10,403 bases of DNA from Sulfuricurvum sp. Lineage in GTDB: Bacteria; Campylobacterota; Campylobacteria; Campylobacterales; Sulfurimonadaceae. The position numbers and the translations under genes were made by a program. The notes beneath the pieces are model-generated. The model made no database searches. It saw only the letters and a program-made list of their open reading frames with translations, and was not told where the DNA came from. Positions 5,827 through 10,403 of this stretch are shown here, one piece after another (positions within the stretch are counted from its first letter, which is position 1; each line of letters starts with the position of its first letter). The stretch is taken from contig DZBC01000056.1 in NCBI GenBank assembly GCA_022729835.1, positions 1 through 10,403 on the forward strand, in the 5' to 3' direction.

Positions 5827-6363
5827 TTACTTCTTGGAAGTCTTACCGGCTTTACGCGCGATAATCTCTTCTACATATTTAACACCTTTGCCCTTGTAAG
5901 GCTCGGGCGGTCTGAATCCGCGAACTTCTGCCGCTACCTGACCGAGCAACTGCTTGTCATGGCTTTTTAGCGTGATCAGGTTCTTCTCGACGACAGCCTC
6001 TACACCATCTGGAAGCGGGTAGTTGATATCGTGCGAATAGCCCAACTGAAGGTTGAGTGTTCTACCCTGAACTGCAGCACGATAACCGACACCGTTGATT
6101 TCAAGCTGACGGGCATATCCACTCACCATACCAACAATCACATTCGATGCCAAAGCACGGTAGGTTCCCCAAAATGCACGATCTTGCTGCGCCGTAGAGT
6201 TGGCACTAAAAGTCAAAGTGCTGCTCTCAAGAGAGACGCCAACATTACCTTTTGTGTCAAGATCTTGTTTGAGTTTACCTTTTTCAAAAGTAACAACTGT
6301 TCCATTAAGTGTTACTTTAACATCAGCGGGAATGGCGATAGGTTTTTTTCCGATACGACTCAT
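5827..6363 (-). CDS. rplF: 50S ribosomal protein L6
   Basis: A 178-aa L6 of normal length with the two tandem L6 domains. Evidence includes the start [16 protein letters not shown], the interdomain text [16 protein letters not shown] (64-79) followed by [10 protein letters not shown] (87-96), and the rRNA-binding signature [11 protein letters not shown] (153-163). The tail is Lys-rich. L6 sits near the GTPase-associated centre of the large subunit, where it contacts 23S rRNA. AAGGAG in front of the ATG overlaps the rpsH stop codon, and the gap between the genes is 11 nt. Confidence 0.97.
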   Translation of the reverse strand: MSRIGKKPIAIPADVKVTLNGTVVTFEKGKLKQDLDTKGNVGVSLESSTLTFSANSTAQQDRAFWGTYRALASNVIVGMVSGYARQLEINGVGYRAAVQGRTLNLQLGYSHDINYPLPDGVEAVVEKNLITLKSHDKQLLGQVAAEVRGFRPPEPYKGKGVKYVEEIIARKAGKTSKK

Positions 6364-6374
6364 ACTCTATCTCC

Positions 6375-6770
6375 TTACCATACTGTACAGAGCACTTCGC
6401 CGCCGACGCCAAGCTCGAATGCTTTGTCGTTAGGAAGAACCCCTTTTGAAGTTGAAACGATGATGATACCGTAACCATTTTTAAAGCGCTTGATCTCATC
6501 TTTGCCACGATAAACACGGCGACCAGATTTTGAAACACGCTTCATTTCATTGATAACAGTACGACCTTTTTCGTCGTATTTGAGCACCACATTAATGGTT
6601 TTTTTGTTGCCGTCTTCAACAACATTAAAACTATCAAGATAGCCTTTCTCTGCCAAAATGGCAACTACCGCTTCTACGGCTTTTGAGTGCAACAGTGTCG
6701 TAACATCCAAACGACGCATCGCAGCATTGCGGATGCGCGTCAAAGAGTCAGCGATCAAATCATTAATCAT
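6375..6770 (-). CDS. rpsH: 30S ribosomal protein S8
   Basis: A 131-aa S8 of the usual length. It opens with [18 protein letters not shown] and ends with the signature [17 protein letters not shown] (101-117) and a terminal VLCTVW. S8 binds the central domain of 16S rRNA early in 30S assembly. In E. coli it also represses its own spc operon by binding mRNA near the rplE start. I cannot see the E. coli type of site here. However, the longest gap in the cluster, 35 nt with a hairpin, lies directly upstream of this gene. AAGG stands before the ATG within a T/A-rich leader. Confidence 0.97.
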   Translation of the reverse strand: MINDLIADSLTRIRNAAMRRLDVTTLLHSKAVEAVVAILAEKGYLDSFNVVEDGNKKTINVVLKYDEKGRTVINEMKRVSKSGRRVYRGKDEIKRFKNGYGIIIVSTSKGVLPNDKAFELGVGGEVLCTVW

Positions 6771-6799
6771 TATTATTCCTTATCTAACAGCTAGGAGTT

Positions 6800-6817
6800 T
6801 CAAGCTTACCAGCTTGA
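6800..6817 (-). promoter_or_regulatory. Hairpin across the rpsN stop codon, before rpsH
   Basis: On the minus strand TCAAGCT and AGCTTGA form a perfect 7-bp stem with a GGTA loop. The loop and second arm include the rpsN stop codon. It lies in the only sizeable spacer of the ribosomal cluster (35 nt, 6771-6805), and no T-run follows, so it is not a standard terminator. It might be a processing site or a binding site for an autoregulating ribosomal protein; this is inference. Confidence 0.3.
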
Positions 6818-6991
6818 CTTTCTAACGCCCGGGATCAACCCCTCGTTTGCCATCTTGCGGAAGCAAACGCGACAAATACCAAAATCACGCAATACAGAGT
6901 GCGGACGACCACAAATCTGACAACGTGTATAACCACGTACTTTAAATTTTGGCGTACGGTTCGCTTTCGCGATCATAGACTTCTTAGCCAT
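6806..6991 (-). CDS. rpsN: 30S ribosomal protein S14, zinc-binding type
   Basis: A 61-aa S14 of the short zinc-ribbon (C+) type. The ligands are C24-x2-C27 (in RCQICG) and C40-x2-C43 (in GICRVCF). The end, [11 protein letters not shown], is characteristic. It binds the head of the 30S subunit next to S3 and S10. The zinc-free, longer paralogue that some bacteria use under zinc starvation is not in this window. The ATG overlaps the rplE stop codon by one base (TAATG), so translation is likely coupled. Confidence 0.97.
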   Translation of the reverse strand: MAKKSMIAKANRTPKFKVRGYTRCQICGRPHSVLRDFGICRVCFRKMANEGLIPGVRKSSW

Positions 6992-7536
6992 TATTTGCTC
7001 CCTTTGCTAAACGGCATACCCAGAGCTTCAAGCAATCCGAAGCTCTCTTTATCGCTGGTTGTTGTGGTCACGATGGTAATGTTCATACCGTGAATCTGCA
7101 TGATGGAATCGTACGAAACTTCCGGAAAAATCAACTGTTCATTCAAACCAAAGTTATAGTTGCCCTGTCCGTCAAATCCGTTGCGATTAACACCACGAAA
7201 GTCTTTCACACGGGGAAGCGCAATGGAGATCAGTTTGTCAAGGAAGTTGTACATGTTCTCTCCACGCAACGTCACTTTGACACCGACTGGCATCCCTTCA
7301 CGCACTTTGAAACCCGCAACAGATTTACGTGCATTGATCACCATGGCGCGCTGTCCGGCAATCATGCTGATCGTATCTTGGATATTTTGCATCAGCTTGT
7401 TGTCTTTCATCGCAAAACCAGCACCGACAGATATCATAATCTTGTCGAGTTTTGGGATTTGCATCTCGTTTTTAATCTCAAGTTGCGCTTTAAGCTGGGG
7501 CTTGAGTGCGAGATATTTCTCTTTCAAACGTGACAT
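6991..7536 (-). CDS. rplE: 50S ribosomal protein L5
   Basis: A 181-aa L5 of the usual length. Diagnostic stretches are [13 protein letters not shown] (28-40), the [17 protein letters not shown] signature (69-85) with VTLRG following, PRVKDFRG (108-115) and [12 protein letters not shown] (132-143). L5 binds 5S rRNA in the central protuberance and contacts the P-site tRNA. GGAGG stands 7 nt before the ATG. The gene starts 2 nt after rplX and overlaps rpsN by one base. Confidence 0.97.
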   Translation of the reverse strand: MSRLKEKYLALKPQLKAQLEIKNEMQIPKLDKIMISVGAGFAMKDNKLMQNIQDTISMIAGQRAMVINARKSVAGFKVREGMPVGVKVTLRGENMYNFLDKLISIALPRVKDFRGVNRNGFDGQGNYNFGLNEQLIFPEVSYDSIMQIHGMNITIVTTTTSDKESFGLLEALGMPFSKGSK

Positions 7537-7538
7537 AT

Positions 7539-7769
7539 TTACGCCTCCACTTTACGAACATTGGATGCATCAATCGGCATCTCTTTGTTCTCGAAGCCAC
7601 CCTGAGGATTTTGCTCGGTTGGCTTAATTGCTTTCTTGACGGTTTTGACGCCTTTAACGATTACTTTGTTTTTCTTGGGCATAACAGCAAGCACTTCCGC
7701 TTTTACGCCCTTGTCATCACCTGCGATCACTTCAACGGTGTCGCCTTTTTTGTACTTAAATTTTGCCAT
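7539..7769 (-). CDS. rplX: 50S ribosomal protein L24
   Basis: A 76-aa L24 with an N-terminal KOW motif, [15 protein letters not shown] (7-21), and the downstream [14 protein letters not shown] (33-46). L24 binds 23S rRNA domain I early in large-subunit assembly, near the tunnel exit. The frame could also open one codon earlier at a GTG (7772). I chose the ATG because GGAGG lies 7 nt from it but only 4 nt from the GTG, and because the resulting MAKFK start is usual. With this start the gene overlaps the rplN stop by one base (TGATG). Confidence 0.96.
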   Translation of the reverse strand: MAKFKYKKGDTVEVIAGDDKGVKAEVLAVMPKKNKVIVKGVKTVKKAIKPTEQNPQGGFENKEMPIDASNVRKVEA

Positions 7770-8137
7770 CACACAACCTCCGGTGCCAGAGAAACAATTT
7801 TCATGAAACCTGCATAGCGCACTTCACGAGATACTGGTCCAAAAATACGCGTACCTACCGGCTCTCTCTTGTTGTCAAGGACGACGGCGGCATTGTCATC
7901 AAAACGGATCACAGATCCGTTTTCACGATGAACCTCTTTTTTGGTGCGCACAATGACCGCTTTGACAACTTGACCTTTTTTGATCTTGCCCGTAGGGATC
8001 GCTTTTTTGACCGAAGCGACAATGACGTCACCTACCGTCGCATAGCGGCGCTTTGAACCACACAAAACCTTGATACACATCAGCTCTTTAGCTCCAGTGT
8101 TATCAGCTACATTGAGACGGGTAAAACTTTGGATCAC
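7769..8137 (-). CDS. rplN: 50S ribosomal protein L14
   Basis: A 122-aa L14 of exactly the usual length, one of the best conserved proteins here. It begins [19 protein letters not shown] and contains [18 protein letters not shown] (51-68), DNAAVVLDN (81-89) and [11 protein letters not shown] (95-105). L14 lies at the subunit interface and makes bridge B8. The start is GTG. It is fixed by the conserved MIQ beginning and by GGAGG 6 nt upstream. It overlaps the rpsQ stop as GTGA (4 nt). Confidence 0.97.
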   Translation of the reverse strand: MIQSFTRLNVADNTGAKELMCIKVLCGSKRRYATVGDVIVASVKKAIPTGKIKKGQVVKAVIVRTKKEVHRENGSVIRFDDNAAVVLDNKREPVGTRIFGPVSREVRYAGFMKIVSLAPEVV

Positions 8138-8382
8138 GACTCGCCTCCTGTAACCACACTTTTGAGTTCGAAAGATTTACTTTTCGACATAGGGCGACAC
8201 TCAACTGCAATAACTACATCACCCACTTTAAGTTGGTTGTTTTCATCATGCACCATGTACTTTTTAAAACGTTTGACCGTTTTATGGTACTTAGGGTGCA
8301 TAACACGACGCTCAACCTGAATCGTCGCTGTTTTATCTCCGGCAATCTTGACCACACTGCCTTGAATTTCACGTTTGCTCAC
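8134..8382 (-). CDS. rpsQ: 30S ribosomal protein S17
   Basis: An 82-aa S17 with an OB fold. Visible family text is [20 protein letters not shown] (7-26), the [19 protein letters not shown] region (29-47) and the signature [18 protein letters not shown] (54-71). S17 binds the 5' domain of 16S rRNA early in 30S assembly. The start codon is GTG, with AGGAGG in front. It follows rpmC after 11 nt and overlaps rplN by 4 nt. Confidence 0.96.
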   Translation of the reverse strand: MSKREIQGSVVKIAGDKTATIQVERRVMHPKYHKTVKRFKKYMVHDENNQLKVGDVVIAVECRPMSKSKSFELKSVVTGGES

Positions 8383-8393
8383 AGATGCCTCCT

Positions 8394-8579
8394 TTATTTG
8401 ATTGCGCTGATGGCGGTGCTGATGCGTGCAATCTCTTTTTTAGCTGCGCGCAACTCAGCTGTATTGGTCAGCTGCATCATTTTTTGTTTAATCTTCATGG
8501 TAAAAAGCTCAGTTTTTTTAGTCTTGAGCATCGCCTGAAGATCAGCGGCACTTTTATCTGATAGTTCAGTATATTTCAT
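8394..8579 (-). CDS. rpmC: 50S ribosomal protein L29
   Basis: A 61-aa, almost wholly helical L29: two long helices (about residues 5-36 and 40-60) with [15 protein letters not shown] near the start and the [16 protein letters not shown] turn (25-40). L29 sits beside L23 at the tunnel exit. Its ATG lies inside the last codons of rplP, overlapping it by 14 nt, and its ribosome binding site (AAAGGAG) is L16 coding sequence. That is the longest overlap in the cluster and implies coupled translation. Confidence 0.95.
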   Translation of the reverse strand: MKYTELSDKSAADLQAMLKTKKTELFTMKIKQKMMQLTNTAELRAAKKEIARISTAISAIK

Positions 8580-8991
8580 TGCTCATCTCCTTTGTGACGA
8601 TTTTTGTTTTGAACGGTAGCTTGTGCATCGCAAGTGTCAACGCTTCGCGTGCCACTGTTTCAGGAACACCACCCATTTCAAAAATAATACGCCCGGGCTT
8701 GATGTTCATGACCCATTTCTCAATGGCTCCTTTACCCTTACCCATACGCACTTCAAGTGGTTTTGCCGTCAAAGGCTTATCTGGAAACACACGGATCCAG
8801 ATTTTGCCTTGACGTTTGATGTGACGCGTCGAAGTAATACGCGCCGCTTCGATTTGGCGTGAAGTGATACGTCCAGCTTCCACCGCTTTAAGTGCGATAT
8901 CGCCAAATGCAAGGTTGAAACCACTGCGGGCATTACCACGATTGCGGCCTTTCATGTATTTGCGAAATTTCGTTCTTTTTGGCATCAACAT
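8566..8991 (-). CDS. rplP: 50S ribosomal protein L16
   Basis: A 141-aa L16. It opens [19 protein letters not shown] and contains [17 protein letters not shown] (47-63) and [13 protein letters not shown] (82-94), both family signatures. L16 contacts the A-site tRNA and is needed for late assembly of the peptidyl-transferase region. The first ATG (8991) is preferred over the one two codons later because L16 proteins normally carry the MLxPKR start. It begins 2 nt after rpsC. Its C-terminal codons overlap rpmC by 14 nt, so the tail MSNEIY is constrained in two frames. Confidence 0.97.
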   Translation of the reverse strand: MLMPKRTKFRKYMKGRNRGNARSGFNLAFGDIALKAVEAGRITSRQIEAARITSTRHIKRQGKIWIRVFPDKPLTAKPLEVRMGKGKGAIEKWVMNIKPGRIIFEMGGVPETVAREALTLAMHKLPFKTKIVTKEMSNEIY

Positions 8992-8993
8992 TG

Positions 8994-9731
8994 TTATTCA
9001 CCCTCTCTTTCTTCGCGTTTACCGCCACGTTTTGGGCCACGGCGCTGATCGCGCTGTTCACGGGGTTCACGTTTTTCTTCTTTGGGCTCAGCTTGGATCC
9101 CTTTGGTGAGAACTTCACCTTTGAAAATCCAGACTTTGATACCGATGACACCATAAGTAGTGTGTGCTTCGGCAAAACCGTAATCGATTTTAGCACGAAG
9201 GGTATGCAAAGGTACGCGACCCTCAAGATACCACTCAGTGCGGGCGATTTCGGCGCCGCCTAAACGACCGGCTACAGAGATTTTGATCCCCTTAGCTCCT
9301 GATCGCTGGGCACCTTGCATTACCTTTTTCATCGCACGGCGAAATGCAACACGACGCTCAAGTTGAGTGCCTACATTTTCCGCTACAAGTTGCGCAGCAG
9401 CCTGTGCTTTCTTCTCTTCTTTGATGTTCACCGCTACAGGCTTTCCGATCAGATTTTGAAGAGCACTTTTAAGCTTTTCAATATCCGATCCCTTCTTACC
9501 GATGATAATACCTGGACGCGCAGCAACAATCGTTACGCGCAATCTTTTGGCCGTACGCTCAATGATGATATTGCTAACACCCGCATAGTAGAGCTCTTTT
9601 TTGAGGTACTTACGGATTTTGTAATCTTCGCCAAGCGCGACAGGGGCATTTTTGAAGTTGGGGTACCAACGACTTTCCCAGTTACGGTTAATACCGAGGC
9701 GAAGGCCGATAGGATTGACTTTATGACCCAT
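8994..9731 (-). CDS. rpsC: 30S ribosomal protein S3
   Basis: A 245-aa S3, slightly longer than the 233 of E. coli. It starts [13 protein letters not shown]. The KH domain carries its GxxG loop as IIGKKG (76-81). The C-terminal domain shows [20 protein letters not shown] (148-167) and [20 protein letters not shown] (182-201). The last ~30 residues (from about 216) are a low-complexity tail of Arg, Glu, Lys and Gly. S3 lies at the mRNA entry channel with S4 and S5 and takes part in helicase activity. The gene is 2 nt from each neighbour (rplV and rplP). Confidence 0.97.
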   Translation of the reverse strand: MGHKVNPIGLRLGINRNWESRWYPNFKNAPVALGEDYKIRKYLKKELYYAGVSNIIIERTAKRLRVTIVAARPGIIIGKKGSDIEKLKSALQNLIGKPVAVNIKEEKKAQAAAQLVAENVGTQLERRVAFRRAMKKVMQGAQRSGAKGIKISVAGRLGGAEIARTEWYLEGRVPLHTLRAKIDYGFAEAHTTYGVIGIKVWIFKGEVLTKGIQAEPKEEKREPREQRDQRRGPKRGGKREEREGE

Positions 9732-9733
9732 AA

Positions 9734-10051
9734 CTATTTGCCCTCCACTTCTACTAAAATGTGTGCCGTCGGTTTACGAATCGGATGCGCCATACCGCGT
9801 GCTTTGGGCATAAAGCGCTTCAGCACCGGGCCGGCATCCACACGGCATGAGGTGATAACGCAATCAGAGGCGTCCTCACCGCTGTTGGCCACAGCAGAAG
9901 CTACCACTTTTGCGATAATCTTAGCTGCTTTGTTTGGCGTAAACTCAAGCGCGGCAAGCGCCTCTTCTGCGTTCATTCCCTGAATCTCGCGAGCAATCAA
10001 GCGAGATTTGAGGGGAGAGACGCGGCTGTATTTAAGGAGTGCTCTTGCCAT
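9734..10051 (-). CDS. rplV: 50S ribosomal protein L22
   Basis: A 105-aa L22. It starts [19 protein letters not shown] and carries the long beta-hairpin that reaches into the peptide exit tunnel, within [20 protein letters not shown] (70-89). Macrolide-resistance changes fall in this hairpin in other species; nothing unusual is visible here. It begins 2 nt after rpsS and ends 2 nt before rpsC. Confidence 0.97.
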   Translation of the reverse strand: MARALLKYSRVSPLKSRLIAREIQGMNAEEALAALEFTPNKAAKIIAKVVASAVANSGEDASDCVITSCRVDAGPVLKRFMPKARGMAHPIRKPTAHILVEVEGK

Positions 10052-10053
10052 CG

Positions 10054-10332
10054 TTACCCTACCTTCTTCTGAACTGAGCCTTTGTGGCCCTTAAAGGTAC
10101 GTGTCGGTGCGAATTCACCCAGCTTGTAGCCGATGTGATTTTCAGTGACATATACCGGAACGAACTGACGTCCGTTGTGAACATTGAGGGTCAAACCAAT
10201 CATCTCCGGAAGAACCGTAGAGCGGCGTGACCATGTTTTGATTGGTTTATTGCTTTTAGCCTCTTTGGCAGCAAGCACTTTCTTCATCAAATGCTCATCA
10301 ACAAATGGACCTTTTTTTACTGATCTAGCCAT
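10054..10332 (-). CDS. rpsS: 30S ribosomal protein S19
   Basis: A 92-aa S19 of normal length. It begins [18 protein letters not shown] and contains [16 protein letters not shown] (33-48). The signature [20 protein letters not shown] (52-71) is followed by [13 protein letters not shown]19 lies in the 30S head with S13. The ATG is 4 nt after the rplB stop, with GAGG in front formed by the last codons of rplB. Confidence 0.97.
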   Translation of the reverse strand: MARSVKKGPFVDEHLMKKVLAAKEAKSNKPIKTWSRRSTVLPEMIGLTLNVHNGRQFVPVYVTENHIGYKLGEFAPTRTFKGHKGSVQKKVG

Positions 10333-10336
10333 TTAA

Positions 10337-10403
10337 CTACCTCTTCGGATTAGATTTACGGCGGGTGATAATGAGCTTGTCACTCGCTTTCTTATGGCGT
10401 GTT
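10337..10403 (-). CDS. rplB: 50S ribosomal protein L2 (C-terminal end only)
   Basis: The last 21 codons and the TAG stop of L2 enter from the right edge of the window. The frame reads TRHKKASDKLIITRRKSNPK and ends in Arg, which fits the basic L2 C-terminus (E. coli has NKRTDKFIVRRR near its end). It also sits in the S10-cluster position directly before rpsS. L2 is a primary 23S rRNA-binding protein near the peptidyl-transferase centre. The identification rests on a short stretch plus gene order. Confidence 0.9.
   Translation of the reverse strand, partial: TRHKKASDKLIITRRKSNPKR

Noticed and set aside
7090..7533. A 147-codon plus-strand frame opposite rplE (and others at 4954-5316, 6031-6474, 3880-4368)
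   Set aside because: Each is fully antisense to a well-identified gene, rich in His, Ser and Thr, and without a plausible start region. I treat them as shadows.
9315..9983. A 222-codon open frame on the plus strand opposite rpsC and rplV
   Set aside because: It crosses the boundary of two certain ribosomal genes on the other strand, has no ribosome binding site, and shows no recognisable protein pattern. Long antisense frames are common opposite conserved, codon-biased genes.
1..10403. A mobile element, defence system or other new gene system
   Set aside because: I found no transposase, integrase, terminal repeats, CRISPR repeats or toxin-antitoxin pair. Most of the window is an ordinary ribosomal-protein cluster, and the only unexplained structure is the ACATGT palindrome family and the small genes after cvfB.

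Overview
The window is a ribosomal-protein locus from a bacterium, most likely a free-living member of the Campylobacterota (Epsilonproteobacteria) of the Sulfuricurvum/Sulfurimonas kind. Three things point there: the style of the ribosomal proteins, the absence of rpmD (L30) between rpsE and rplO, and secY followed directly by map without adk. A cytoplasmic-type formate dehydrogenase and a CvfB-like RNA-binding protein lie next door. The phylum is a fairly confident inference; the genus is a guess that only a database comparison could settle.

Right part (about 2354-10403, all on the minus strand, read from right to left): the end of the S10 cluster and the whole spc cluster form one tightly packed run. 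The order is rplB (3' end only), rpsS, rplV, rpsC, rplP, rpmC, rpsQ, rplN, rplX, rplE, rpsN, rpsH, rplF, rplR, rpsE, rplO, secY, map, infA. Gaps are 0-11 nt or short overlaps. The one exception is a 35-nt gap between rpsN and rpsH, which holds a small hairpin. The genes supply ribosomal proteins of both subunits, the SecY translocon channel, methionine aminopeptidase and initiation factor IF-1. The alpha cluster (rpmJ-rpsM-rpsK-rpsD-rpoA-rplQ), which follows infA in many bacteria, is not here. Instead a SixA-type histidine phosphatase follows after a 42-nt gap.

Left part: fdh (minus, N-terminal part only, running off the left edge) and cvfB (plus) diverge from a 151-bp intergenic region. cvfB overlaps by ATGA with a 47-aa single-helix membrane protein. 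An 80-aa protein of unknown function follows, and its 3' end overlaps that of the sixA gene, which converges on it.

The most unusual signal is a perfect 10-bp palindrome, TTACATGTAA. It occurs exactly three times, all in the little non-coding DNA of this window: twice between fdh and cvfB and once between infA and sixA. Near-copies lie beside the third site and inside fdh. The core with its left flank, CCTTACATGTAA, is identical at all three sites. One copy sits where the spacer of the cvfB promoter should be. Two supply the Shine-Dalgarno sequence of the next minus-strand gene. The infA-sixA pair is arranged as a 10-bp hairpin followed by five T. It could be a regulator's operator or a dispersed genomic element. 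I cannot tell which from one window. I saw no phage, IS element, CRISPR array, tRNA or rRNA.
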